Position numbers and translations under genes: made by a program. The notes below the pieces were generated by a model. It saw only the letters and a program-made list of their open reading frames with translations. It ran no database searches and was not told the DNA's origin. 60,000 bases of DNA from Cristatella mucedo (lineage: Eukaryota > Bryozoa > Phylactolaemata > Cristatellidae), in NCBI GenBank assembly GCA_009760855.2, contig WPIO01000003.1, forward strand, positions 12,306,501 to 12,366,500. The letters run 5' to 3'. Shown in pieces: positions 11,065 through 22,379 of this stretch; position 1 is the first letter of the stretch; the number at the start of each line of letters is the position of its first letter.

Positions 11065-12060
11065 GTAATGCCGAAAAGTTAGCTACGACAAGCACTTGGA
11101 TAGACGGTGCTAAAAGTCGGCAGCACGAGGAATTAAACGGTGCCGAGGCGTCATTCTTGAGTCGGCAGCACGATGAGGCACGTCATTCTAACGCAAGTAT
11201 ATGTAAGTGAGCGAGTACTAATTTGATTAGTACAGATTCAGCGAGCCGGCGTTTAATAAACGTACGTTGAAACGTAGATTCAGATGAATATACTTCTTGA
11301 CCGGGATGACCAGGATCATTTTTCAGCACTAGAGACCTTGTTCGCTGTTGTTACCAAGGTGACAGACGCCTGGATTCGGCAAGCGATCCTACAACGAGAC
11401 AAAGTCGGGATGAAGATATATGACAAGTTCTTAGTGACAAGGGCTTAAATAAGTAATACGTTTTCAGACGATCTGATAAGTCTTTAGTGACAATGGCTTA
11501 AATAAGTAATACGTTTTCAGGTAATCTGGTAAATTACTGCACATTTTTTATAGCGTTTCGTTCTTGCCAAGTCTATCGAGGAGGCTTATAAATGAAGCGA
11601 GAGGCTAAAACAGTGCTACAAAAAATTCGGGTTACCACTGATTTGAAAGTTGATATGGAGAATCGTTGAGCAGAGATCCAATCTGCCTGGGACCCACAAT
11701 TATGCTTAGACCCGACAGGGAGTTACTAGTCGCAGTTTGCAGTCTTGTGAGTCAAGGGATGAACGTCGTATTTGCCCGTTCGACTGTACTCAGTATCACT
11801 CAGAGCTACTGAATTGTCGCAATCGCCAAGTAAATAGGGACGAAAATATCAGCCAAGAGCAGTCTGCGAAGCGACCCGCTGAAGTGAAGGATCGAACCGT
11901 TTTCATTAGGATATAAAGCTAACAAGTCACGAGAGCTGACAAACGCGGCTATAGTGATCGGTCTCTTACATTGATACACTGGTCGGCAATCGATGTAAAC
12001 GCAGCTAACGAGACTCGCGTGACTTGAAAAATTCTGGATCAATTAAGGGATCTGTGGGCA
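11065..12060 (+). other. Possible worn LTR-retroelement remnant
   Basis: About 11065-11270 contains two copies of GTCGGCAGCACGA and an AATAAA signal near 11262, as in an LTR. It is followed by a 54-codon open frame starting MNILLDRDDQDHF at 11284 and by broken open segments. There is no second LTR, primer-binding site, RT or protease that I can recognise, so the assignment is weak. Confidence 0.2.
11425..11531 (+). repeat. Direct tandem repeat, two units of about 53 bp
   Basis: Two adjacent units begin AAGTTCTTAGTGACAA (about 11425) and AAGTCTTTAGTGACAA (about 11478); both contain GGCTTAAATAAGTAATACG followed by TTTTCAG, with only a few differences. It looks like a recent local duplication. 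Confidence 0.9.
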
Positions 12061-13055
12061 CCGCTCAGGAGGACCTTTTTCTAGACTTATTGCGAAAAAA
12101 AATGCTGCCGACTTTCAGTATTTTTTAAGCGCGTCGGCTGCAGAACGCGCATCCCTTCAGCTACTATCTGGTTCAAAGCAACCCATTAGGTCATCAGACC
12201 TACAGGTATGCAGATGCATGTACTGCGTCACCAATACCGCCAGTGTGTGGTGTTTACTTGATACGGAGAGGTTGTGGTGTGAACCCTAAAATCCTACATG
12301 CATCTGCTGGCCCGATTGACCCCTACTGGAGCGCTTGGCCTGGAGCGCAACAGTGAAAACTCGACTGCGCTTTCTGAGCGAACAGTGACACACTTAGAGC
12401 ATTGTCGTAATAACAATTTCCTACTCTGCAGAAGTTGTAGTCATTCAAGGGGAACCTCTACCACATCTACCGGCAGGCCTCACCCAGTTCCAGGGGCGTA
12501 CTGGTCGTGGGCGTTTCTGCCGTGTAGCTGGCCTGTACAATGACACGTGGGGCGCGCAGCTAGATGGAGCGACTGATTATTGAAGATTTAACAGTTAAAA
12601 TTGTCGCTTAACAATTTTTAAATATTGCAAATATAAAAATCTGGTATGGGAGGCTCGCAAGTTGCTCAAATCCGTTTCGTAGGTAGTCAAACCCTACCGT
12701 GACCTTGGCAGTGGCGGTAGTTGGCGAATAGCCGTGCTGCGGTTTTAGTCGTGCAAAGCTGTTTCGACGAAATGTCTGCTGGTGGAGACTCGGTTGGTCA
12801 AGTAAGTCAGCAGCTTGGTACGCTGCGTACAGCTGGTTATCTTGGCTGTACTCTGCGCCCGACAGTCGGTTGAAGTCACGCGACCGACATGCCGGGTTCT
12901 CCTCTTTTTCTGCGGTACACTAGCCCAGATTGCCCAGAAGCTGCGGCAGTAACTGTGAGTCACATATAAAACGCACTATGAGATTTGAGAAACTGAGAGC
13001 ATTAAATTCGCTTTCCACAGCCGCAGGGTTGGTTGCTGACGGGAGCGAGGGGGCG
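12061..13055. other. Intergenic stretch, no recognisable gene
   Basis: Mixed composition with short frames on both strands and no domain, splice pair or repeat match. Confidence 0.4.
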
Positions 13056-13208
13056 TTGCTGGTTTGGTCTAGCGGTTAAGGTGCTCGCCCCGACCAAGGT
13101 CTTACTGAGGTCGTGGGCTCGAGCCCCGATGCATATGTGAAGCGCCTGAATAGAAATTAAGTTCTCTTGGGACGCTATATAAATTAGTTATATTTATTTA
13201 TTTTATTT
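13056..13208 (+). mobile_element. tRNA-derived SINE, family A, best head-to-tail copy
   Basis: A tRNA-like A box lies in TGGTTTGGTCTAGCGGTTAA (about 13060-13079) and a B box in GGTCGTGGGCTCGAGCCCC (about 13109-13127), the spacing of a pol III promoter. Next come the CATATGTGAAGCGCCTGAAT body and a 3' segment (AAGCGCC, then AAGTTCTCTTGGGACGC) resembling the LINE family 1 3' hairpin, then an A/T-rich tail. Other copies are at 23566-23735, 43290-43462, 52771-52925 and 54846-55093. Confidence 0.88.
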
Positions 13209-13454
13209 GCATTGACCATCGCCCACGCCTGGCCAGCTCGGTGCCCATCTGTTTCGCTGTCGCGTAGCATGCACAAGTTTCGCTTATTTTTATGTTTTTT
13301 TTTATTTGTGCACGGTGCAATGCGGTAGCGGCTTTACTTCTGGGCTTCGCTCTCAGCAGGTCGTCATGATGAAAGGAATGGTTAAATGAGAATGCGCTGG
13401 CCTTTGGGATGCATGCTTTCATGGTTGTGGAGGTTAGTGCGTCTGAAATCAAAA

Positions 13455-13865
13455 GGGGCGCTGGGGGAGGGGCGCTGGGGGAGGGGCACTGGGGGAGGGG
13501 CGCTGGGGGAGGGGCGCTGGGGGAGGGGCGCTGGGGGAGGGGCGCTGGGGGAGGGGCGCTGGGGGAGGGGCGCTGGGGGGGGGGGCGCGGGGGGCAGGGG
13601 CGCGGGGGGGGAGGGGCGCTGGTGGTGGATGGGGGCGCTGGTAGGGGCGCTGGTGGTAGGGGCGCTCGGGCTCTGGGTAGAGGGGCGCTCGGGCTCTGGG
13701 GAGAGGGGCGCTCGGGCGCTGGGGGAGGGGCGCTCGGGCGCTGGGGGAGGGGCGCTCGGGCGCTGGGGGGAGGGGCGCTCAGGCGCTGGGGGAGGGGCAC
13801 ACAGGCGCTGGGGGAGGGGCGCTGAGGAGGGGCGCACGGGTGCTGGGGGAGGGGTGCGGGCAGTG
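13455..13865 (+). repeat. GC-rich minisatellite, 14-bp unit growing to a 22-23-bp unit
   Basis: The array starts with about nine near-perfect copies of GGGGCGCTGGGGGA (13455-13575), passes through a G-run-rich variant zone (13576-13665), then continues with a longer unit in which a GCTCGGGC segment is added to the 14-mer (13666-13865). Runs of five or more G make G-quadruplexes plausible. The long open frames through it, Pro/Ala-rich on one strand and Gly-rich on the other, are by-products of the repeat. Confidence 0.95.
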
Positions 13866-14226
13866 ACCCTCACGGGCACTTGTGTTTGACGATCTGGCCT
13901 GGCCCCCCCCTGCTGTGGCCCCCTCGAACTTGGTAGGCCTTTAGCTCATGATTCAAACTATACACAGCAATTCTGCAATGCGATACTTTTGTTATTTATC
14001 ATGTTGAACCTCCACATTAAATGCGAATGTTTCTCCTCGCTTTTACTATTGCACCATGGTTACGTCATTGGTAAATGGAGTGCCTAACTCGAGTGCCATT
14101 AATGTGCACTTCTATTTTTCACCTGGATAGTTGCATAATGCCTAAATGGATCGCTGCTACAGAAAACATTTACACTGTACATTGAAAGTTTTTGTAGATA
14201 TAGTGTCTGTTTATGTGGCATCTCAG
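13866..14226. other. Spacer before the ADH5 relic
   Basis: Starts with a C-run near 13903-13910 and becomes AT-rich. A first ADH5 exon, normally very short, might lie here or further upstream but cannot be recognised. Confidence 0.4.
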
Positions 14227-15945
14227 GTCATTACGTTCTCTGCTGCGAGTAGCATGGCAACCAAAGCAGCCCCTGAGCATAGAGGACAGTCGAAGTGCTG
14301 CCGCCAGCTGGCTGGTTAGGTCCGCATTAATGTAAATAGATGAGCCTTACATTTCAGTAGCGCAGCTGATAATTAGATCTACCCATGTGCTTGCATACTT
14401 TGTTTAGCTTGCCCATGTTCTCTTTGAAATTTGTATACTTGTAGATTCTTGCACACCGAGTGTGCCATACGGATGCTTATACACTAGGCGGATTGGACTC
14501 GGAGGGCAAATTTCATGCATCCTTGGTCAACGAAGGTGGTGGAATTGTTGAAAGTGGTGGTCCTGGAGTCACGTCTGTGAAACCAGGTAGGCCGGCCAGT
14601 ACGAAAAAGGTGCTATTTGCCACAATGTCTATTTGCCACAAATGAACCCACTGCTACAGCAAGTGAATCAAAATCAGTTTCCTAAATTCGTATATAATGC
14701 TATACGTCTTGTAGTGATGATTAGGTATTTTTACGGTTTAAATTCCGGGCTTCTCGTTTGTTGCCAAAGTCATTCATTCAAAATGACTGGCACATGTCCA
14801 TTGTGGCAATATCTGTCTCGATCACTGCTGTCTTTTCTGAAACGATCTTTCGTTTTAGCTGTCGTTTTCATTGCGCATTCTGATCTTGCATTTCCATGTA
14901 GCTCCAGGATATACCTGTATTGAATCAGGCGATATTTTGCTGGATTAACATTGATGCCTGTTTGCACTGCTTGACCAGGTTTTCCTGTGAGGTGATCACG
15001 TTGATTCCACTTTATACACCACAGTGAGGACCTGCAAGTTTCTGCACGAACTCCAAGACAAACCTTTGTGGAAAGATCAGGGTTACTTTTGCTGTTTGCG
15101 AAGTGATCTTCCACCATTAGTTCTTGCATTTCTTTACTGGCATTCAATTGTGGTCGTATTGAGATGCCTTTTGCTCGTGAAACAATAAGATTTGTTTAGG
15201 CCACCCAGTAGCCGTTTGATAATAGCTAAAATGAACCGTAATCTGCCACGTCGTAGTAAATTTACCTCGTTTTGATTTCTGCCTTCTTGGTTGCTGCTTG
15301 CGGGCACCCAGCTTCAGTCTGCATTGGCAGCCTTATCGAATCGTCTGCCTCAGCCCACTTCTTGTTGTCTCAGGTCCTAGATCCTAGTGGGGCGGGGGTA
15401 CTCTCCCACTTGTCGCACTGAATCGCCAACCTATGGCTGGTTGTTCTCTCGTAGACGTTTCCTCACCAAATTGCGCTAGAATGGTAGCCTGACGTAGGTG
15501 TAATGTGCACAGTCGATATACAAGAACCGTGCTTGGCATTTTGCACATGTCTTAGCGGTCTCTAGCTGATCTATGTTGTTTATTGTTTATTGAATGCTGT
15601 TCACTTGAGGTAGTGCGACTTTTTTTCTAGTGAGCTCAACTGGCTGCCGCTGTATTAGTTTGCATCGTTAGTACAAGATCAGAAAAAAAGGGACAGCTTA
15701 CAATGTTTGTCGCCTGTTAAAACATAGCCCTCAACATCTATGAAGGAGGCTAGTGATGCCAGCCAATTATCTAATTTGGCATAAAAAGCTATCTACATTT
15801 TTTTAGGACAACACCAGGACAAGGCCTGATACCGCCTGATTGCAACTGTGCGATTTCGATGCAAGGGTCAAGACGTATTTCACTACATGGGGCTGCAGCA
15901 CCTTTGCACAGTACACTGTGGTTGCAGAGATATCCATTTCTAAAG

Positions 15946-16771
15946 GTAGGATAAGGCCCGCTTGCTGGCTCTTTCACCAGCTCGTTAGTCGTTATGTACC
16001 ATCGGGAGCAGCCTAACTCTGTACAATTGATTGTTTTGAGATTTGTTCTCTATGTGTCCCCTCCTTACTTAATTTAGGCTGCATGCAGGCTAATTCATAG
16101 AAGAAGTGTTTTTTAATGATTGAGTTGAACGCGTGATAATGCACGGCGAATGTTGATGTTACTACTAGATGATTGAATTCATCTGTGTAAGGCACCTTTT
16201 GATGCAAGTGGGTTACCTTTAGCATTACTGTGGTACTTGTGGATATATGTTATTTGCGGATCTATTCAATGTATGGCAATTTAATGCAAATGTGATGGCT
16301 ATTATGAACCGTATTTAGGCTTGCGCATTAAGGCTTGTCAAGTAAGGGAAACGGCCTATTCCTGTCAACAAATATCTTGTTAGGATGCTCTAATCACCCC
16401 GTAGTTCATTTTGAACAGTCTAGATTCATAGGAATGCCAACAGCCTAAGAAGATAGTAGTGATACTAGAAGATTGACTTACATGCTGTAGCGTCCTTACT
16501 AGTATTGTCATTACTATTGACATGCGATAAAAGAAGTAGTAAGACTAAGTAAGAAAGCAAGAAAATGAAGATTTTTGAAGGGGAGGGAGGAACGAAAGAA
16601 AAAGGGAAACTGAAAAAAGGAAAAAAAACATCAGTCTCCGTATTCCGCTGATGTTCCTCTTCTTCTCCATGAGTTAGATTTTCCCATTTTATGTAAACCG
16701 GCTTGTATTAGGGGCAGTTAGGCTATTTAGTATATAATATAAAAAAGTACAAGTATCTAGATATAACAGCG
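15946..16771. other. Intron-like DNA of the ADH5 relic
   Basis: No exon is recognisable here. It includes a purine-rich stretch at 16555-16630. The missing ADH5 segment (the region around the conserved LLGCG-STGYGAA motif) was looked for and not found. Confidence 0.4.
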
Positions 16772-16922
16772 CTTCTGTTTTGTATATCAGGCGAGAAGTA
16801 GCCGGTAAAGGCTATCATCACCTTACTTGTCGGCAGGCAATAAAAGATCGTCCACTCAGCAGTATTCGAACCCGAACAACACGACCTGTTTGGGACCGAG
16901 ATCAGGAAGTAAGCCACCGCCT
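16772..16922 (-). mobile_element. SINE family B, diverged copy
   Basis: The minus strand shows the B-box core as GTTCGAATAC (16859-16868), flanked by the conserved CAGGTCGTG and GAGTGGACGATCTTTTAT segments and the AGCC-TTTACCGGCTACTTC end. The hairpin seen in the 6853 copy is disrupted. It lies inside the ADH5 relic. Confidence 0.7.
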
Positions 16923-17389
16923 CTATCTATTTATCTTACTATCTACAGTGCTTGGTAACATGGCAACTGGCAAGCAAACACCAATAGGTGCACACCACAG
17001 CTTGTCTCTTGCACTTGCGCTAGGGAGAACAACCCTCTAAATTACACGAACGACTAGACTGTGTGGCAGATCATTGTCACTCTACGCATCCATAATCAGG
17101 CGCGGCTATGCATTGGTGTTGTAACGGTACGGTGGGACGTGTCCCAGTGGAGTATCTGCGTATTGCAAGATACCGCGGTATGATGGGGGCTGTAAGCTGA
17201 AGTCCTTTTTCCGCTGCGAGCCGCGCATCATTCATGCGACTCCATCGACTGGTTGCATTCTATATCAGGAGTACCTCACGGTGGGAGGTCACGGGGGGGT
17301 GATAGCTGTGTGCTAGATGCAATATGATGTCATCATTATTTTACTAATAAATTAGGGCTTTTGTATGTGCAGCACTATGAGAATCACGT

Positions 17390-18130
17390 TGTATCCAAGT
17401 GCTTTACAACTCTGCTGTTGAGAGAATCAATAACCTAAGAGTAATGACTAGCATGTATCAATAGCACCAACCACAATAATAATAACAGTACAAATACATG
17501 TTACGGTGGTATAGGCACCATCTAGAGGAACTTTGTTAATAACTCGGAGTTAGGTAGCTAGCAAGGATCGTGCTTTTAGATCAGGCGATAGCACCGCTAT
17601 GGGCAATTACGGCAGGTCTGTGCTGTAACTCGGTGCGGCAAAGCATATAAGAAAATCCCTGGGTACCACTGGTTAGACCCTGACTAGTAAGGTACACTTA
17701 ACCATGCTCAAGCACCCCAATGCACACAAGAATAAAAGACTCACCGGAGCAAAAGGAAACTGAGCAGAACATATGCATGCCGAGACTTAATGATATAAAA
17801 GTCACGAGGTGGCAGGCCATGAGCAAGTCGAGACATTCTCTGCTCAGAACTGACAATCTGACTTGTCAAAAGATTTCAATCTCAGTGTAAGGAGTGGTGA
17901 GTTTAGGTAAGGCCCTGGAAGCTGGCGCAACGAGGTGCAAGAGCACACTTTTATGAGTGTAGGTCGTTGAATAGGTTGGTAAGTGAGTTATGGGTCCTGC
18001 AGGTCAAAGAGAAAAATATCCAAAGCCGATCCAATGCTTGCCAGTGAGCTCAGTGGTGGTCGGAAAGAGGTGCAACGTAGCAGCCACAGACTCACAAGAC
18101 AAGCTAGTTTTACCAGCAGCCGAGCCAGCC
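17390..18130 (-). mobile_element. LINE family 1 fragment, very degenerate
   Basis: The clearest part is 17990-18115, which matches the minus-strand LINE segment with CCAGTGAGCTCAGTGGTGGTCGG in place of CCAGTGCAGGTCGG and ACAAGACAAGCTAGTTTTACCAGCAGCCGAG in place of the LVQNSAARL-coding part. The region 17390-17990 is probably the rest of the 3' part but matches only in patches. Confidence 0.5.
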
Positions 18131-18167
18131 AAAAATAAATAAAAGGAATTGCAGAATACAAATATAT

Positions 18168-18216
18168 TTTTGTACTGAAACAAGAGAACTCAATCTCTAT
18201 TCAGCACTTCATACAG
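18168..18216 (-). mobile_element. SINE A or LINE 3' tail fragment
   Basis: AAGAGAACTCAATCTCTATTCAGCACTTCAT is the reverse complement of the shared 3' end (ATGAAGTGCTGAATAGAGATTGAGTTCTCTT), nearer the SINE A version. No head is visible. Confidence 0.6.
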
Positions 18217-19533
18217 CTCTATCCAACGACCTCAGCCAGATCTTGCTAAAGAGCACCTAACTTACGTTGACCAACCAGTCAACAAGATGATCCTCGACAC
18301 AGCACTGAATTCCAGCTGATCAGTGTCTGACCCGTAATATATACTGACTACCGATGGTGAACTGCCGCAACTTATACCCATGTCTGATAGCTACTTTGGT
18401 TCTTTTGCGGTGTTGTTTCCCAAGGTTATGGAGAGAGACATATTGTAACGTTTTCGACACCAAACGTCTGCATAAGATGATCGCCGCCAATCAGTTTATC
18501 TGAATGCAGCTCAACGTTTTCCATCGGTGCTTGTGTGTACCGGATCAGAACTGACAGAGACACAATCTTCTTATCCTAGTTAGGCAAAATAGATGACAAA
18601 TCCTCCTCGAGTTCACCACCACACTTGTAAATACCCCTTTGTGGGTACTGTTTGCACTCAGCCCGAGCCAGCAATATACCTTGACCGACAATACCGACCT
18701 GAACTCAATCACATTTTGCTGTCTTTCGGTCGAGGATGAACTGCCGAAGCTCCACAACTGAGAAACAGTGCTGCCTGCTGGAAGCTGCGCATATCGACGG
18801 GCGCTATGGAGCGGTGCAGCACCAAACACCTGGCGCGTGTAAGCTTTGCCATCCTCTGTTTTGTCTGCTTGCTTTGAGTCTTAGTATAGGTCATTTTTCG
18901 TATTTGCGTTTTGTCATTGAAGGTTCCATATTTTATCGTAAATCTCATTTACTGTAGTACAAAGTTTTGTAGGTTTGGTGGGCTCCCACCTGTGCCGTCT
19001 GGGGCCTTGGTGCTGTCGGTCTCTTGCGGCTTGTTATGGGTTTTGCAAAGATTGCGTGGTGCCAAAAGGATTGTGCGTCGATGTCAACCCTGGATCAACA
19101 GCCTGAACTGGTAGGTATCATGGTTTAATTTGTTTTTCCCTTTCCCGATTAAGCTCAAGACTTTTGAAAGCACGAGTCCCTACTCTATTTGGTTCACTAC
19201 GCTTTGGTGCGAGCAGCTCCTCCCAGAATTTTCCCGATAGTAAGCTCGAGTTTTCCTACCGATTCCTCTTGCTGATAATGCCGTGCGTCATCGCTCGGAA
19301 AAGAGAAATAGCTCACATCTGTCGTGCTTGCCATCCACTATACTTTCATTCCTCGCTTCTTCAAGTTTGTTTGTTCTTTGTTCTTCAAAACAGTTTGTGC
19401 CACTGAATGTGTCAACCCCAAGGACTATGGCGGGTGGAAACCTGTTTTGCCAGGAAGTGCGTTGATAGGGGATGACGATGGGAGGGGGTTTGACTCATAA
19501 TGTCTGAGTGCGTTGAAAAGTGTTCACACCATG

Positions 19534-21262
19534 GTCAGTGCTTCTTTATCTCTGTGGTTGTGCTGCTTCTTGCGCCAACCATGACTTGCACCAGAACAGG
19601 CTGTTCGCTTCCCGGGGTGCTGCCGTAGCCAGCGTGGCATCTCTTCAATGCATTCCCGTATGATATTTTTAAATTTGTGAATTAAGTTTAGGCGATTTTT
19701 AAGTATCTTATTTGACTGTAAGACATTATAATCGCATACAGATGAAGAAAGTTAATTGTTATTTTTTACTGTGTTTGTCAAGGTGCTGATTAAGCCCGTG
19801 ATTTCAGTTTTCATTGCTTAATGTCTAAGTCATCATCTCTTCCTCAGTATGCAGACGGATACTGCCTATGGCTCATTGGCGGTAAAATTTGCATCTCATA
19901 ACGTCTTGATAGGTAAATGTTATTTATCGGGCAAGATAATTTTGCAAGGAGAAGTCCCACACGGTCATAAACGTTCATTGAGACCAACCTTCTACAAGTC
20001 TGTGGTACATTACCACAGTAGTGCCTGAAGAGGGCTAAATAGTTGTTCCAGAGTTCTTTTAGAAGGCACAGAATTGAACCCATGACATCGCACCAACTTT
20101 CTTATCCTTGTGATGCAATTAGGATTTAGGCCAAAGTGGCTGCCCTCAGCCAAATGAATCTGACAGCTGCTTCATCGAAACCTTTTATAAGCTTGTGCTG
20201 CGCTTTAGTTCATTGGTAAACAGGTTGCCAAATGTAAGCGGTCCCTGGTAGTGATTTAAAAATTTGAAATCTCAGCATTTTTGCCAAATTGATGTAAATG
20301 ATGCGCCAAGATAAACTGTTCATACGCTGCATAATTCCAACATTGAGGAGCAGAAGCAACCCCAAACCATGACACCACACCACCACCAAATTTTGCTGAA
20401 GGCCGGAGACACTCAGTGTGGCTCCAATCTAATCATTTCACCTGCCCATGAATTCTTTAGTTGCCTGCCAGAAGAGCGTGAATTTCTGCTCTGTCACGTA
20501 TAGCTTGACTGTCATCTCCCGTTTAGTAGGCCCAACCTTAGGCCCTCTGAGACTATCTTTCTGCCACTTCAGGCAGGCTTTCTTTCTGAAATTTTCTTCA
20601 ATATGCCATGCATATTGAAGCCTGATAAAGATCACCAGGTCTCTCTTCTCTACGACCCCCAGCTGTAGTGGTCATCTAGATCATGAGGGCTGCTCCTGGC
20701 AAAATGCCTTCAGTCACCGAATAGCCGGCACCTTCTGCATCAGTATCGTCTTCCTTGACCTGACTGAGCCTGGTCTACTTACCATACGTTGTAATGTTTT
20801 GTACTTTTTAAACCCGGTAGCTCACTCATTCCGTGGCTGGTTTCCAAGAGCCCGTGACACTCGGTTTCTTCTTGCTCATGTCATGAAAGGCCTTCTTGTC
20901 GAGCAGTGACCCTCTCGAGACACGCTTGACTAGTCGCCAAACGAGTCGGAAGAAGTCGATGGTTTTGAGAAATGTCATGGTTCGGTTGTGTGATTGGTGA
21001 CAGACCCATGAGATGTATGGAGAAAATGCTTGGCACATTGTGTGGTCTGGGAGTCCTTAGAATTGCCGTGTTTAAATACTCAAACCCCAGAAGCTGCTAT
21101 TTGTTGTTTCTGTTTTAACATTATTGCACTAACCACAAGCGCCAGCTGGCTCCATTTTTGACTGTGGTGCTCATGGTTTACTGGATCTGGTGGCTGCTTG
21201 AACTCCTCTCTGTTAAAACAATTCGTGCATTTAGTGGTGGAACAAGACTTTTCAGAAGGAAT
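19534..21262. other. Downstream of the ADH5 relic, no recognisable gene
   Basis: The remaining ADH5 exons were searched for by eye and not found. Only short frames are present on both strands. Confidence 0.4.
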
Positions 21263-21263
21263 G

Positions 21264-21302
<39 letters not shown>
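21263..21302. repeat. (TA)n microsatellite
   Basis: About 19 consecutive TA dinucleotides. Confidence 0.98.
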
Positions 21303-21304
<2 letters not shown>

Positions 21305-21689
21305 TAGTACTACATGTGGAAGCTTAGACGAGGTTGTATTATTACTATTGGAAATAATTATTATGGGATCGCATTCTGCCTTGAAATCCTCAAATATGTG
21401 TTTGTTATGCAGGAGGACTTTTGTGAATGCTCTCAGCAGCCCAGCGGCTTTCGGTACATTCGGTAGCCACCAGATCATGCAACTCAAGAGAAAGTGGGAA
21501 GGATGAAGAGCTCAGAGGAGCAGTTGAGGTAGTGAGGAGCATGGAAGGGCAGCTCAGGACCCGCTGAAAGGATGAGAGCCATAGTCGGTGGCAGGAGAAA
21601 GCAGTTGTTGTTGAGTAAGAATTGTTGAGGCGAGCCCACAAAGTCTAGGACCTGCAGAGCTGGGCTGGTCGCGGTCTTAAGTGAAGGAA

Positions 21690-22195
21690 TGGAACAGCTA
21701 ATTATTTTTCATACAGGACGTCATGAGGACACGAGGAAGCCGAAAGTGGTGCAGTTCAGCCAGGTATGAAGGAGTCGCCGGCAAGCCTTTGTGTGGTCGT
21801 AGCAAGAACTTTTCTGTATCCATTGATCAACCAGCAGCCATCCAAGCTCTTTTAAAGAAAGTGAAGACACGGAAGGTCAAACCTGTATCGATTTGGTAAT
21901 CAACCTTGCAGCCATATTCATAATAACTTCCCTGCAGTGGCTTTGTTGCTTTTCGGTATTCCAGTCAAATGGGATCAGCAATGGTCTAACTCGGAGACAG
22001 AACTATGAGCTAGTTAATTTTAAAGCCACCGGATAGCAACCTCTAACTCACACAGGGAATATACGTGATGGCCATTATAGAAGTAGTCTTCTGAATGAAG
22101 TTTTTAAAAATTAGGCAGTTGTCGAAAAACGACACCCAACCCTCGAGCATGTTGGGATGAGTTCAGTAATAAACAGCATCACCTATTAGGAAGAG
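21690..22195 (-). mobile_element. LINE family 2, RT C-terminal fragment
   Basis: Nucleotide similarity to 7083-7565 in the same orientation: GCAGTTCAGCCAGGTATG near 21755 pairs with GCAGTTCAGCTAGATATG near 7089, and TCTTCTGAATGAAGTTTTTAAA near 22088 pairs with TCTTCTAAATGAAGCTTGTAAA near 7380. The minus strand near 21750 reads a broken version of the PYLAELLHHF motif. The frames are lost. Confidence 0.7.
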
Positions 22196-22379
22196 ATGCT
22201 AAAGGTTAAAGTGATGCTCTCGCTCAGTTGTTTGGCTAAGACGTGAATATGTGCATTCAGCCTCTCTGAAGTGTTAGCAAAATATGTGCCAGGGTGCTGC
22301 TGAAATGAGCAAAAGGGATACTCAAAGCCATTGGAACCAGTATCGGCAGACCCTCCAAAACCTTGATATCTAAACTTTA

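Larger units (their letters stand above)
14227..19533 (+). pseudogene. ADH5: Class III alcohol dehydrogenase / S-(hydroxymethyl)glutathione dehydrogenase relic with introns
   Basis: Six exons are recognisable in order. 14227-14319 reads VIT..AA, then VAW-PKQPLSIED in a shifted frame. 14445-14586 reads [18 protein letters not shown] and [17 protein letters not shown]. 14992-15081 covers GDHVIPLYTPQ and the structural-zinc Cys region. 15807-15945 covers QGQGLIPDG, FRCKGQDVFHYMG and STFAQYTVVAEISISK. 18973-19110 covers the dinucleotide-binding CAVWGLGAVGL loop. 19394-19533 covers FGATECVNPKDYG and DGGVDYS-like pieces. Most exons keep AG/GT borders. All but the second need frame changes; that one has a small indel pair that turns the expected GHE zinc-ligand segment into VNE. 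A TGA interrupts the Cys-rich region. The exon between 15945 and 18973 and the last exons are missing. The intact enzyme oxidises formaldehyde-glutathione in the cytosol. Retained introns mean a duplicated or unitary relic, not a retrocopy. Clustered homopolymer indels leave local sequencing error as an alternative. Confidence 0.85.

Noticed and set aside
13198-13800. 200-codon Pro/Ala/Ser-rich protein on the minus strand
   Set aside because: It is the 14-bp minisatellite read in one frame; other frames give equally long Gly- or Arg-rich products.
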